The notes: generated from the sequence alone by a model not told the origin. 64,000 nt of DNA from Terrimonas sp937888905 (GCA_937888905.1 CALATA010000010.1:124001-188000); one strand, 5' to 3'. Shown: positions 16,795 to 26,166, counted from the first letter of the stretch. Translations and numbers: made by a program.

Positions 16795-17922
16795 ATGCCT
16801 TCGTTCGTAAACTTAAAATTTATTACCTGCAGCTTATTACTGCCACTTGCCGCAGCGGGGCAATACAATGTATCCGTTGCTGTAACGCAACTGCCGCCTT
16901 ATCATCCGCAGCAGGCAGATCTGTTCCTGGCCGGTTCATTCAATGGCTGGAACCCCGCGGATACGGCTTACCGCTTCCAACACGAGGGCAACACTTACCG
17001 GTTAAACATTTCCCTGCCACCAGGCGAATATGCCTGCAAGATCACAAGAGGGAGCTGGGAAAAGACAGAATGTAAAACCGATGGCAGCGATATTCCCAAC
17101 CGCGTGTTCCGCATTGGCAGGGACACGGCTATCAACTGGCAGGTAGACTGCTGGTCCGATCGCTTTCCGCGCCCCGCGCGGTTATCCACTGCCAGCCCGC
17201 AGGTGCAGGTATTGGACACCGCCTTCCTGATACCACAACTCAACCGTACGCGGCGGGTATGGATTTACTTACCGAAAGACTATGCATCCGACCAAAGACG
17301 GTATCCGGTGATTTACATGCAGGATGGTCAAAACGTTTTTGATGATGCCACATCTTTTTCCGGCGAATGGGGAGTGGATGAATACCTCGACAGCACCGGC
17401 ACTCCGTGTATCGTGGTTGCCATTGATCATGGTGCGCAACAACGTCTGAAGGAATACAATCCCTACAACCTCGACAGCCTCACCGGTGAGGGGGAAAAAT
17501 ACGCAGCCTTTCTTGCCAAAACCCTGGTGCCCTATATCGACAAAAAATTCCGCACGCGGCCCCATGCAAAGGACCGTATGCTGGCGGGCAGTTCGATGGG
17601 CGGACTCATTTCTTTTTATACCGCATTGATGTATCCGGAAATATTCGGCGGCGCGGCTGTGTTATCTCCTGCATTCTGGACCGCCAGACCGCTCGCAGAA
17701 ACGGTGAAAGAAAAAGCGAAAAGCTTCAAAGGAAAAATGTTTGCTTATGCGGGAGAGAAAGAAAGCGCTAAAATGGTTTCAGATATGCAGTCGATATTCG
17801 GTTTGATGCAACAGAAAAGTAAAGGGAAATACCAGATTGATATAAGTCCGGAAGGGCGTCACACCGAAAGCGAATGGCGCAAAGTTTTTCCCAAAGCACT
17901 GGAATGGCTGCTGGGGAAGTGA
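16795..17922 (+). CDS. Secreted esterase with N-terminal glycogen-binding-like domain
   Basis: A signal peptide (about residues 1-22, ending LPLAAAGQ) leads an N-terminal beta-sandwich of the CBM48/E-set type (about 25-110), with FLAGSFNGWNPAD and a PPGEYACKI strand. The rest is an alpha/beta-hydrolase of the esterase D / enterochelin-esterase type (about 135-375). RRYPVIYMQDGQNVFDD is the oxyanion region, LAGSSMGGLISFYTAL holds the nucleophile serine, and GRHTESEWRK contains the catalytic histidine. It probably cleaves an ester in the periplasm or outside the cell; the substrate, perhaps an acylated polysaccharide or siderophore, cannot be told. Confidence 0.82.
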   Translation: MPSFVNLKFITCSLLLPLAAAGQYNVSVAVTQLPPYHPQQADLFLAGSFNGWNPADTAYRFQHEGNTYRLNISLPPGEYACKITRGSWEKTECKTDGSDIPNRVFRIGRDTAINWQVDCWSDRFPRPARLSTASPQVQVLDTAFLIPQLNRTRRVWIYLPKDYASDQRRYPVIYMQDGQNVFDDATSFSGEWGVDEYLDSTGTPCIVVAIDHGAQQRLKEYNPYNLDSLTGEGEKYAAFLAKTLVPYIDKKFRTRPHAKDRMLAGSSMGGLISFYTALMYPEIFGGAAVLSPAFWTARPLAETVKEKAKSFKGKMFAYAGEKESAKMVSDMQSIFGLMQQKSKGKYQIDISPEGRHTESEWRKVFPKALEWLLGK

Positions 17923-18034
17923 ATGGTGAATAGTGAATGGTGAATCGTCAATAGTCAATAGTGAATTAATGATTATAACCACTACTTATTACTTACCACT
18001 TATAACTTATCACTTATAACTTATCACTTACAAA
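17920..18034. repeat. GTGAATGGTGAAT and ACTTATCACTTATAA repeat arrays
   Basis: Two classes sit side by side: GAATGGTGAATAGTGAATGG with CGTCAATAGTCAATAGTGAA, then ACTTATTACTTACCACTTAT and further units. They fill the entire gap between convergent genes, with no classical terminator. Confidence 0.7.
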
Positions 18035-18943
18035 CTACACGCCGGCCAGATAGGTGACCCCTTCGAGTGCCAGATCTGTGTTGATGAATACCTCACGTGC
18101 TTCGGTCTCAAATTCTTCCAGCGTATCGTACTTGCTGCTGAAGTGTCCGATGAGCAATCTTCCTACACCTGCTTTCTGCGCGATCTCTGCAGCCTGACGC
18201 GTAGTGGAGTGGAAACGCAGTTCCGCACGGTCGCGCAAATGATCGAGGTAGGTTGTTTCGTGGTAGATCATGTCAAGTCCTGTAACATGTGGCAGCAGTC
18301 GTTCGTCGTACTTTGTATCAGCGCAGAACGCATACGAACAGCTGCGGGGCCCGGGGGCTGTCACGGTTTCATTTTTGATTACGGTGCCGTCTTCAGCAAT
18401 ATAATCTTCGCCGCTTTTGAGCCAACTGTAGAAGGCAACGGGTATACCGAGCTCCGCTGCTTTATCTGCCAGCAGGCGTCTGGGTTTTTTCTTTTCGGTA
18501 AAAGAAAAACCAAAACACTCGATGCGGTGGTTGGTGCGGAAACAACGGATGATGCATTTATCATCTTCCACCAGGATGCCTTCGTTACGGATAGTATGAA
18601 AATGGAGGTCGAAACAAAGTGTGGTATCGGCAACTTTCAGTTGCAGTTCGATCAGTTGTTGCAACGGCGCAGGGCCATAGATATGGAGATCCTGTTTGCG
18701 TCCGAGCAGGCTGAATGAATTGATGAGACCAATAAGACCGAAGTAATGATCGCCATGCAGGTGGGAAATGAAGATGCGGGAAATCTTGCTGCGGCGGATC
18801 TTGTAATTGATGAGCTGTATCTGGGTGCCTTCGCCGCAATCGACCATGAAGCTATCTCCATCCATCGTAACGATCTGGCTGGTCGGATGACGGTCGAATG
18901 CCGGTACGGCCGAATTATTTCCCAGTATGGTAACAGCGAGCAT
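18035..18943 (-). CDS. rnz: Ribonuclease Z
   Basis: RNase Z cuts the 3' trailer from tRNA precursors. It is a metallo-beta-lactamase-fold enzyme; the HLHGDHYFGL motif near residue 62 supplies the zinc ligands, and further His/Asp ligands are in MIYHETTYLDH and RLLIGHFSSKYD near the end. The N terminus MLAVTILGNNSAVPAFDRHP and the DCGEGTQIQL segment are typical of the short, dimeric bacterial form, which is about 300 residues long (302 here). The upstream gene encodes a STAS protein 83 nt away in the same direction, so the two may be co-transcribed. Confidence 0.93.
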   Translation of the reverse strand: MLAVTILGNNSAVPAFDRHPTSQIVTMDGDSFMVDCGEGTQIQLINYKIRRSKISRIFISHLHGDHYFGLIGLINSFSLLGRKQDLHIYGPAPLQQLIELQLKVADTTLCFDLHFHTIRNEGILVEDDKCIIRCFRTNHRIECFGFSFTEKKKPRRLLADKAAELGIPVAFYSWLKSGEDYIAEDGTVIKNETVTAPGPRSCSYAFCADTKYDERLLPHVTGLDMIYHETTYLDHLRDRAELRFHSTTRQAAEIAQKAGVGRLLIGHFSSKYDTLEEFETEAREVFINTDLALEGVTYLAGV

Positions 18944-19026
18944 GCAATAAAAATAAACGATTAGACGTCTTAATGGATGAAAGACTGCATTTTAGGACAA
19001 AGCGCTGCACAGAGATGCCGGGACTG

Positions 19027-19404
19027 TCAGACTTCGCCGTCGAGGAGTTCGCGTTCGATTTCTTCCATTTGCACAATGTCCCAGGCTTCGCTTTCGGTTG
19101 GTGTAACATTCATGATCTCCAAAAGTTCACTTTTGTCCAAAAAATCTTCAACGGCTGGTTGAAGGCCGCAGATAACAAACGAAGCGCCGTTTTCGTAGAA
19201 CTGTTGCTGGATCAAAACGAGCTTTTCGGCTGCTTCCACTTCGATGCTGCCGACTTCCGATAAGACCAGAATCACATTTTTAACGACATTTTGCAGGTAA
19301 GGAAGCAAGCTTTTTTCCAATTCTACTGTCATACTAGCAGAAAGTATGGCATCTGATACCGTGATGACATGAAATTTTTCTTTGGTATCTATTTTGACTT
19401 GCAT
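19027..19404 (-). CDS. STAS-domain protein
   Basis: The 125-residue protein is a single STAS domain of the anti-sigma-factor-antagonist type. The ATG at 19404 (MQVKIDTKEKFHVITVSD) begins the first strand directly; the open frame further up is unlikely to be coding. The usual D-S/T-x-G phosphorylation site is replaced by LSEVGSIEVEAAEKL, so it may not be controlled by a serine kinase. The C-terminal tail is acidic (ESEAWDIVQMEEIERELLDG). No partner kinase or phosphatase is adjacent. A role in partner switching is likely by fold but is unproven. Confidence 0.72.
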   Translation of the reverse strand: MQVKIDTKEKFHVITVSDAILSASMTVELEKSLLPYLQNVVKNVILVLSEVGSIEVEAAEKLVLIQQQFYENGASFVICGLQPAVEDFLDKSELLEIMNVTPTESEAWDIVQMEEIERELLDGEV

Positions 19405-19457
19405 AATTACAACCAAGTTTATGAACAATACGTTTATAAATAGAGGCAAACAAGAAC

Positions 19458-19485
19458 CAAATATATTCGTTAATATTGTATCAAA
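19458..19485 (-). promoter_or_regulatory. Candidate promoter of the STAS-rnz unit
   Basis: On the minus strand TTTG (19485-19482) is followed after 16 nt by TATATTTG (19465-19458), a perfect TAnnTTTG. The spacing is shorter than the usual 19 nt. The STAS ATG is about 54 nt downstream. Confidence 0.4.
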
Positions 19486-19499
19486 CCCAATTATCTAAT

Positions 19500-22049
19500 A
19501 TGGATAATAACTTTTCAGCCCAGGTAAAAGAGATCATTTCATTTAGCAGGGAAGAGGCGTTGAGACTGGGAAATGATTTTATCGGCACAGAGCATCTGCT
19601 GCTCGGATTAATCCGGGAAGGAGATAATACGGCTGTCCGGATCCTGAAGAGCTTCAACGTCGATCTGTATGAGCTCCGAAAGGAAATCGAACTGGCCGTT
19701 AAGGATAAGACAGGGAAAAACATCGCAAACATCAACAGTCTGCCACTTACGCGACAGGCTGAAAAAGTGATCCGCGTGACGGTGCTCGAAGCGAAAGCGC
19801 TGAAAAGTACCACCGTGGAGACCGAACACCTGATGCTGTCCATCCTCAAGAACAAAGAAAATATTGCTACACAAATCCTAAATCAGTTTGACGTGGACTA
19901 CGACCTGTTTCGCCAGGAGCTTGGTATTGTAAAATCCAGCGACCCGCGCGCAGAATACACCGACGAAAACGACGACGATTTCGACGAAGAGAAAAAATAC
20001 TCCCAGCAGAAAGGAAGCTCCAAACAGGCCGGCAATGCAAAGAGCAAAACGCCTGTACTGGACAACTTCGGTCGTGATATCACCAAACTGGCCGAAATGG
20101 GTACGCTCGACCCCATTGTGGGGCGTGAAGCAGAGATCGAGCGGGTATCGCAAATCCTTTCGCGCCGCAAGAAAAATAACCCGATCCTGATCGGCGAACC
20201 CGGTGTGGGTAAGACCGCCATCGTGGAAGGTTTGGCCCTCCGCATCGTACAACGCAAAGTATCCCGTGTATTGTTTGATAAACGTGTGATCTCTCTAGAC
20301 CTTGCCGCCCTCGTGGCCGGTACCAAATACCGTGGTCAGTTTGAAGAACGCATGAAAGCCATCATGAATGAGCTGGAGAAAAACCGCGACGTGATCCTGT
20401 TCATCGACGAATTGCACACGATCGTGGGCGCCGGCGGAGCAAGCGGATCACTGGATGCGTCCAACATCTTCAAACCGGCACTCGCACGCGGCGAACTGCA
20501 ATGCATCGGCGCATCCACACTGGATGAGTACCGCATGTATATTGAAAAAGATGGTGCACTCGACCGTCGTTTCCAGAAAGTGATCATCGATCCGCCAAGT
20601 GTTGAAGACACTATTCAGATCCTGAATAATATCAAGTCTAAATACGAAGACTACCACAACGTGAGTTACAACGATGAGGCGATCGACGCCTGCGTTAAAC
20701 TCAGCGACCGCTACATCACCGACCGGCTGTTGCCCGATAAGGCTATCGACGTAATGGACGAAGTAGGGGCGCGCGTTCACCTGAAAAACATCAACGTTCC
20801 GCAAAACATCGTTGATCTTGAGAAGAAGATCGAAGATGTGAAGAACGAAAAAAATAAAGTAGTAAAAAGTCAGAAGTTCGAAGAAGCTGCTTCACTGCGC
20901 GATACTGAGAAACGTCTGGCAGAAGATCTCGAGAAAGCAAAAGCTGATTGGGAAGAGGAGAGCAAACACAAACGATATCCAATCGACGAAGAAGCGATTG
21001 CCGAGGTAATCAGCATGATGACCGGCATTCCGGTAAAACGGATGGTGCAGGCAGAAACAGAGAAGCTGCGTAAAATGTCGGAAGACATGCGCGGTATGGT
21101 GATCGGTCAGGATGAAGCCATTTCCAAAGTGGTGAAAGCCATCCAGCGTAACCGCGTAGGTCTGAAAGATCCGAAGAAGCCAATCGGCACCTTCATCTTC
21201 CTCGGCCCCACAGGTGTTGGTAAAACGGAGCTGGCACGTGCACTGGCGCGTTACATGTTCGATTCAGAAGACTCACTGATCCGCATCGACATGAGTGAAT
21301 ACATGGAAAAATTCACGGTGAGCCGGCTGATCGGTGCGCCTCCGGGTTATGTAGGATACGAAGAAGGGGGACAACTCACCGAGCGCGTACGACGCAAACC
21401 TTACAGCGTCATCCTGCTCGACGAGATCGAAAAAGCCCACCCGGATATTTATAACATCCTGCTGCAGGTACTTGACGATGGCCAGTTGACCGACGGCCTG
21501 GGAAGAAAAGTGGACTTCAAGAATACACTGATCATCATGACCTCCAATATCGGGGTGCGTCAGTTGAAAGATTTCGGCTCTGGTGTTGGTTTTACCACGG
21601 CTTCAAAAATGGAGCATGAGGACGAAGCCAATAAAGCGGTGATCGAGAAAGCGCTGAAGCGTACCTTCTCTCCCGAGTTCCTTAACCGTATCGACGACGT
21701 GATCATTTTCAACAGCCTGTCCAAAGAAAATATCTTCAGCATCATCAACATCCTGATGAAGGGAGTACTGAAGCGGCTGAATGCGCTGGGTTACGATCTG
21801 GCACTGACAGAAGATGCGAAAGCATTCCTGGCAGAAAAAGGATACGATGTACAATTCGGTGCCCGTCCGCTGCACAGGGCGATTCAGAAATACCTGGAAG
21901 ACCCGCTGGCAGAAGAGATCCTCAACATGAATGTGAAAGCAGGAGATGTGCTGGAAGCCGATCTGGATAAAGAGAACAATAAGTTGCGCTTTACCTTCCG
22001 CGATCCGGTGGAGGAATCACCTTCAGGATCTACCAAGTCGAAAGCGTAA
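19500..22049 (+). CDS. clpC: ATP-dependent Clp protease ATP-binding subunit ClpC
   Basis: ClpC is a hexameric AAA+ unfoldase that feeds substrates to ClpP, important in protein quality control. The ATG at 19500 (MDNNFSAQVKEIISFSREEA) is preferred to a TTG eight codons upstream. Domains in order are a double Clp-N repeat (about 5-145), AAA-1 with Walker A GEPGVGKTAIVEG near 232 and Walker B VILFIDELHT, a UVR-like middle coil (KKIEDVKNEKNKVVKSQKFE, about 440-490), AAA-2 with Walker A GPTGVGKTELARAL near 570, and a C-terminal D2-small domain. The 849-residue length fits ClpC. It is divergent from the STAS-rnz pair. Confidence 0.95.
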   Translation: MDNNFSAQVKEIISFSREEALRLGNDFIGTEHLLLGLIREGDNTAVRILKSFNVDLYELRKEIELAVKDKTGKNIANINSLPLTRQAEKVIRVTVLEAKALKSTTVETEHLMLSILKNKENIATQILNQFDVDYDLFRQELGIVKSSDPRAEYTDENDDDFDEEKKYSQQKGSSKQAGNAKSKTPVLDNFGRDITKLAEMGTLDPIVGREAEIERVSQILSRRKKNNPILIGEPGVGKTAIVEGLALRIVQRKVSRVLFDKRVISLDLAALVAGTKYRGQFEERMKAIMNELEKNRDVILFIDELHTIVGAGGASGSLDASNIFKPALARGELQCIGASTLDEYRMYIEKDGALDRRFQKVIIDPPSVEDTIQILNNIKSKYEDYHNVSYNDEAIDACVKLSDRYITDRLLPDKAIDVMDEVGARVHLKNINVPQNIVDLEKKIEDVKNEKNKVVKSQKFEEAASLRDTEKRLAEDLEKAKADWEEESKHKRYPIDEEAIAEVISMMTGIPVKRMVQAETEKLRKMSEDMRGMVIGQDEAISKVVKAIQRNRVGLKDPKKPIGTFIFLGPTGVGKTELARALARYMFDSEDSLIRIDMSEYMEKFTVSRLIGAPPGYVGYEEGGQLTERVRRKPYSVILLDEIEKAHPDIYNILLQVLDDGQLTDGLGRKVDFKNTLIIMTSNIGVRQLKDFGSGVGFTTASKMEHEDEANKAVIEKALKRTFSPEFLNRIDDVIIFNSLSKENIFSIINILMKGVLKRLNALGYDLALTEDAKAFLAEKGYDVQFGARPLHRAIQKYLEDPLAEEILNMNVKAGDVLEADLDKENNKLRFTFRDPVEESPSGSTKSKA

Positions 22050-22079
22050 GCTGTAAACATATAAGGTTTAGTAAGCCCC

Positions 22080-22106
22080 GGGGACCACAGTGTGGTCCCC
22101 TTTTTT
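22080..22106 (+). terminator. Intrinsic terminator after clpC
   Basis: A 9-bp stem GGGGACCAC / GTGGTCCCC with loop AGT runs into TTTTTT. It lies about 30 nt after the clpC stop. Confidence 0.88.
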
Positions 22107-22226
22107 ATAATGTGAAAATGTGTAAATGTTCCCTCCCTCCGGAAGGGCCATGTGAAAATGATTTTCGTGGATGTTTTATTTTCACATTTACACATTCCGC
22201 CAAAGCGGACACATTTTCACATTATA
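22105..22226. repeat. TGTGAAAATGTG repeat with inverted arms and GC-rich cores
   Basis: AATGTGAAAATGTGTAAATG (about 22110-22129) faces its inverted form TTTTCACATTTACACATT (about 22172-22189) and ACATTTTCACATTATA (about 22210-22225). The cores are CCTCCGGAAGG and TCCGCCAAAGCGGA. The element lies between two convergent terminators, and its arms and GC-rich cores recur at 42031-42236 and 49715-49845. Confidence 0.75.
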
Positions 22227-22250
22227 AAAAAAGCCCGGATCTCTCCGGGC
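22226..22250 (-). terminator. Intrinsic terminator of the H1-like gene
   Basis: GCCCGGA / TCCGGGC (22233-22239 with 22244-22250), loop TCTC, followed on the minus strand by TTTTTTTAT. It lies 31 nt beyond the stop codon of the Lys/Ala-rich protein gene. Confidence 0.85.
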
Positions 22251-22280
22251 CTGTACTTACTAAACAAGGTTGCTGGTTAA

Positions 22281-22949
22281 TTAAACGAAAGGCTTTTCGT
22301 CCTCTTCGTTTTCATCTGCTTCGGTAACGGTTTCGTCAACCTCGGGCAGATCGTCCACCACATTATCGGTTTCCTCAATGGCGGGCTCATCAACGATATC
22401 CTTTTGTTCCACTACCGGTTCATCGGGTGGAAATTCGATCACTGCGGGAGTAGCAGCCGGTGCAGGTTTCGGCTTCGGAGCCGGTTTGCGTGCAGGCGTT
22501 GCTTTTTTAACGGCTTTCTTTGGTGCGGGTGCCGGAGCTGCTTTCTTGGGAGCAGGTTTCGGCGCTGCCTTCTTCACAGCCTTTTTGGGAGCCGGAGCCG
22601 CTTTTTTCACGGCCTTTTTAGGAACTGCCTTCTTAGCTGCTTTTTTGGGAGCGGCCTTTTTTGCTGCCTTTTTCACCGCTTTCTTCGGAGCGGCTTTTTT
22701 AGCTGCTTTCTTTTTGGGAGCCGCTTTCTTGGCTGCTTTTTTTGGAGCGGCTTTCTTCTTCGGCGCTGCTTTCTTTTTAACCTGCTTTTTGGCGGCTTTT
22801 TTAGGAGCTGCCTTCTTAACGGCCTTTTTGGCTGCTTTCTTTTTGGGAGCCGCTTTCTTAGCTGCTTTTTTAGGAGCGGCTTTCTTCGCTGCTTTTTTCA
22901 CCGCTTTCTTTTTTGCGGGAGATGCTTTGGCTTTCTTTTTTACTGCCAT
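22281..22949 (-). CDS. Histone H1-like Lys/Ala-rich protein with acidic tail
   Basis: A 222-residue low-complexity protein. Residues 1-165 or so are built from degenerate AAKKAAPKK / KKAVKKAAPKK units, giving an extremely basic, disordered arm like the C-terminal domain of histone H1 or bacterial Hc1-type proteins. The final 50 residues switch to an acidic segment (PPDEPVVEQKDIVDEP, ADENEEDEKPF). Such proteins bind DNA non-specifically and may help compact the nucleoid. The gene has its own terminator and lies between clpC and a SNF2 helicase gene. The repeats make recombination-driven length change likely. Confidence 0.75.
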   Translation of the reverse strand: MAVKKKAKASPAKKKAVKKAAKKAAPKKAAKKAAPKKKAAKKAVKKAAPKKAAKKQVKKKAAPKKKAAPKKAAKKAAPKKKAAKKAAPKKAVKKAAKKAAPKKAAKKAVPKKAVKKAAPAPKKAVKKAAPKPAPKKAAPAPAPKKAVKKATPARKPAPKPKPAPAATPAVIEFPPDEPVVEQKDIVDEPAIEETDNVVDDLPEVDETVTEADENEEDEKPFV

Positions 22950-23124
22950 GACCGGTAAGATTTTAAGTGGGGTTAAATTGAATGATTAGAACCGGTGATG
23001 AAATTACAACGAATAAAAAGTAATTTCAAAATTTCCATAGCCATTTTATAAATATTTACTGATGTTCACCTCCCTCTTCTCCTGTATTTTGCTTCTGGCC
23101 GCTGGACGTTTCACCGGTAAGTCC

Positions 23125-23132
23125 TAAGTTTG
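23125..23132 (+). promoter_or_regulatory. -7 element of the SNF2 gene
   Basis: TAAGTTTG is a perfect TAnnTTTG element. It lies 49 nt before the ATG at 23182. No good TTTG is seen at the expected upstream spacing. Confidence 0.45.
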
Positions 23133-23181
23133 CCGCCCTTTTTATATCATTGGTACGTTCAAAATCCGGGTAATAATCACC

Positions 23182-26046
23182 ATGAAGGCCGCGAAGGAAA
23201 CTGTCAAACCTGCCCTGCTGTTAGCTCCGCATCGGTTATTGGAAAATAATATTCTTGTGCAGACCCTGCTCATCCGCAAAGGTGACGCCAGTCTGCAATA
23301 CGACGTCGGAGACATGGGCGGCAGCCTCGGCAACCTCTTTCCCGAATGGCCCAGGGAAATGCTCAAGCTCTTCCGCGAATTTGGCCGCGAGGCCCTCGAC
23401 GAGGTCAAACGCGAGATCAAACAACGGCATACCAAACAAAAAGGCGGCATCCAATACGACCATTTCTTCCGGCAGGCCATGTTGCGCCATTACCATCAAC
23501 TGCTGGAAAAAGCCAAACCTTTTACCGGCGTTGCCAAATGGTATCATACCAAACAACTCAATGGCAACCGGCATTATTCCACCGCACCCTGCCGCTTCAG
23601 TACTTACCGCCCGCGGTTACAGTTTGAGGTGAAAAAAGATGAAGCAGGCGCGTTACAACTGCTCAACCAGGTAGAACTGAACGGCGCTGTATATCCACTC
23701 ACCGATTTCCTCCGTACCCACTATCTCCTGGAAAGTGGTAACGAATACTTCCTGTTGTCGTACCGCGACTACCAGACACTCGAATGGCTGGCAGCCGAAA
23801 ATCCGGCCCAATATGCTTCCCGGCCCGAAGAGCTGGCCAGCCAGGTGCTCGCCCGGCTCGAGCAGGATTATACCGTTAACCGCAATAACCTTTTCGGCCA
23901 GCAGGAAGTAGCGGTAAAACCGGTCAACCGCGTATTCTTCAGCGAACTCAATAACACCTTTCTCATGTTGACGCCGCAATGGCTTTACGACGGCTTCGTG
24001 ATAGAAGGCCCGTGGCATGAACAGGTGGATATTGTGCAGAATGGAGTGGCCTATGCCATTCGCCGCGACAAAACACATGAGAAAGAATTCCTGGAGCTGC
24101 TCGAATCGCTTCACGCCAATTTTTCCAAACAAATAAACGGTTACTACTACCTGTCTTTTGCCGATGCGCAAAAGAAGCAGTGGTTTCTCAAAGCTTATCA
24201 CCAACTGCTCACAAGTAATATTGAATTATTGGGAATGGACATGCTGAAGCATTTCCGGTATTCAACCCACCAGGTGGAGACGCTTGTCAAAGTGACCCAG
24301 GAGGAAGATACCCGAGTGACCCTGAAAATGGAGATCCGTTTCGGCAAGGAAAAAGTGGAACTCGGTTCCCTGCAAAAAATGTTGCTGGCCGGCCAACGTG
24401 CCGTGATGTTGAAAGACGGCAGCCTCGGTGTGCTGGGAGAGGAGTGGTTGCGACAATACGCTCCGCTTGTCAAACATGGTAAAGTGCAGGGTGACCAGCT
24501 GACCGTGAGCAAATGGATGGCGCTCGGCGAAACTGAAGCCGGAGCAGAAGCTTCACCGATCCCTTCCATGAAAAAGGAATGGTGGCAACGCTGGCAGCAA
24601 TGGCAGCAAAGCGACGACCTGGTTTATACGGTCCCCGCCCAGGTGCAGGCGCAGTTGCGGCCTTACCAGCAAAAAGGATATGAATGGATGCGGTTATTGG
24701 CCGAAGCCGGTGCAGGTGGCTGCCTCGCCGATGACATGGGGCTGGGAAAAACGCTTCAGGCTATTTGTTTCCTCGCTTCCCGCGTAGAACAGTTCCCGCA
24801 GGGCAGGCACATCATTGTTTGTCCTTCCTCGCTCATCTATAACTGGCAGCAGGAATTGGAAAAATTTGCACCCGGCATCCGCACGTTGGTGTATCATGGC
24901 GCCAACCGGAAGTCCGCACAGGTAGACGATCCTGAAGTGCAGGTGCTGATCACGAGCTACGGCACACTCCGCGCCGACTCAGGCACTATCCAGGCATTTT
25001 CCTACGAAACCGCCATTGTCGATGAAAGTCATAATATCAAAAATCCATCGGCGCAAATCACGCAGGCGGTAAGTGCCCTGCAGGTGACTGTTTGTGTGGC
25101 ACTCAGCGGCACGCCGGTGGTAAACAATACATTCGATCTGTACGCGCAGCTCAACGTGGTATTGCCCGGCATGTTCGGCAGCCGCGAGTTCTTCAAACGT
25201 GAATACGCCGACGCCATCGACCGGTTCGGCGATGAAGACAAAATACGCGCCTTGCGTCAGTTGACAGCGCCATTCATTCTTCGCAGAACAAAAGAACAGG
25301 TGGCTACGGAGCTTCCGGAAAAAACCGAATCTGTTTTATGGTGCGAAATGGGAGGCCTGCAACGCGAACTGTACGAGCAGATCCGCGATCAGATCAAAAG
25401 CAGCCTGTTCCTCGATATCAAACAACAGGGATTGGCGAAGAGCAAGCTGGCCGTTATACAAGGCATACTCAAACTCCGGCAGGTGTGTAATTCGCCCATG
25501 TTGTTGCCGCAAGAAGAACGCACTGGTGCCGGTTCCGTGAAGACAGATGTATTAATGGACGAACTGAAACAAATCTTACCGGCGCACAAAGCGCTGGTGT
25601 TCTCACAATTCAGCAGCATGCTCGATCTGCTGGCGGAAGAATGCAAACGACAGGGCATAAAATATTACCACTTCGACGGGCAAACACCGCCGGCCAAAAG
25701 GGCCGAAATGGTGAACGCTTTCCAGGAAGAAGGCAACGACACACATCTGTTCCTGATCAGCCTGAAAGCCGGTAATGCAGGTTTGACACTGACTGCGGCA
25801 GATTATGTGTTCCTGTTTGATCCGTGGTGGAACACGGCAGTGCAGCAACAGGCTATCGACCGGACGCATCGGATAGGTCAGACCCGCAACGTATTTGCCT
25901 ATAAAATGATCTGCAAGGACACGATTGAAGAAAAGATTGTGCGTTTGCAGGAGAAGAAAAAGCAACTGGCGGAAGACCTGGTAGGAGCAGACGAAGGATT
26001 CGTGAAAATGCTGAACGAAGAAGATATCGCTTATTTGTTCGGGTAA
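23182..26046 (+). CDS. SNF2-family DNA-dependent ATPase / helicase
   Basis: A 954-residue cytoplasmic protein. The first 470 residues form a family-specific N-terminal region without a motif I can name. The SNF2 ATPase starts at about 490 (LRPYQQKGYEWMRLLAE), with Walker A ADDMGLGKTLQ near 515, the DEAH-type box DESHNIKN near 613 and SGTPVVNN near 645. The helicase C-terminal lobe (about 780-930) has ALVFSQFSSMLDLL, LISLKAGNAGLTLT and the arginine-finger motif QAIDRTHRIGQT near 893. Bacterial proteins of this type resemble RapA or HepA remodelers and are sometimes found in defence islands, but here the neighbours are housekeeping genes. Confidence 0.88.
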   Translation: MKAAKETVKPALLLAPHRLLENNILVQTLLIRKGDASLQYDVGDMGGSLGNLFPEWPREMLKLFREFGREALDEVKREIKQRHTKQKGGIQYDHFFRQAMLRHYHQLLEKAKPFTGVAKWYHTKQLNGNRHYSTAPCRFSTYRPRLQFEVKKDEAGALQLLNQVELNGAVYPLTDFLRTHYLLESGNEYFLLSYRDYQTLEWLAAENPAQYASRPEELASQVLARLEQDYTVNRNNLFGQQEVAVKPVNRVFFSELNNTFLMLTPQWLYDGFVIEGPWHEQVDIVQNGVAYAIRRDKTHEKEFLELLESLHANFSKQINGYYYLSFADAQKKQWFLKAYHQLLTSNIELLGMDMLKHFRYSTHQVETLVKVTQEEDTRVTLKMEIRFGKEKVELGSLQKMLLAGQRAVMLKDGSLGVLGEEWLRQYAPLVKHGKVQGDQLTVSKWMALGETEAGAEASPIPSMKKEWWQRWQQWQQSDDLVYTVPAQVQAQLRPYQQKGYEWMRLLAEAGAGGCLADDMGLGKTLQAICFLASRVEQFPQGRHIIVCPSSLIYNWQQELEKFAPGIRTLVYHGANRKSAQVDDPEVQVLITSYGTLRADSGTIQAFSYETAIVDESHNIKNPSAQITQAVSALQVTVCVALSGTPVVNNTFDLYAQLNVVLPGMFGSREFFKREYADAIDRFGDEDKIRALRQLTAPFILRRTKEQVATELPEKTESVLWCEMGGLQRELYEQIRDQIKSSLFLDIKQQGLAKSKLAVIQGILKLRQVCNSPMLLPQEERTGAGSVKTDVLMDELKQILPAHKALVFSQFSSMLDLLAEECKRQGIKYYHFDGQTPPAKRAEMVNAFQEEGNDTHLFLISLKAGNAGLTLTAADYVFLFDPWWNTAVQQQAIDRTHRIGQTRNVFAYKMICKDTIEEKIVRLQEKKKQLAEDLVGADEGFVKMLNEEDIAYLFG

Positions 26047-26109
26047 AGGACAGAGTCAGGATAATTTTTAATCCAATTGATTTTCAACAAAGTAGGCGTA
26101 TACTTCCTT

Positions 26110-26153
26110 GTATTCACATTTCCACATCTACACATTTCCGCATTTTCAAATTA
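26110..26153. repeat. TTCACATTTCCACATCTACACATT repeat
   Basis: A single-polarity copy of the TGTGAAAATGTG class (read on the minus strand) ends with TTTTCAAATT. It lies directly upstream of the fusA -7 element, so the fusA promoter overlaps the repeat. Confidence 0.55.
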
Positions 26154-26166
26154 ATCCCTACCTTTG
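26135..26166 (+). promoter_or_regulatory. fusA promoter
   Basis: TACCTTTG (26159-26166) is a perfect TAnnTTTG, preceded after 20 nt by TTTC (26135-26138). The predicted transcript start is about 26171, leaving a leader of about 250 nt before fusA. Confidence 0.6.

Noticed and set aside
1303..18034. TAAGT and GTGAAT arrays as a possible CRISPR array
   Set aside because: The units are 8-9 nt with no spacers of 30-40 nt, no conserved repeat of 24-37 nt and no cas genes.
22378..22989. Plus-strand frames rich in Ala, Gly and Phe over the H1-like gene
   Set aside because: They are shadows of the AAKK repeats; the low-complexity codons keep several frames open.
9117..23110. CCGCTGGACGTT found before two unrelated genes (about 9119 and 23099)
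   Set aside because: Only two exact copies were noticed, with no shared position relative to the start codons, so chance cannot be excluded.
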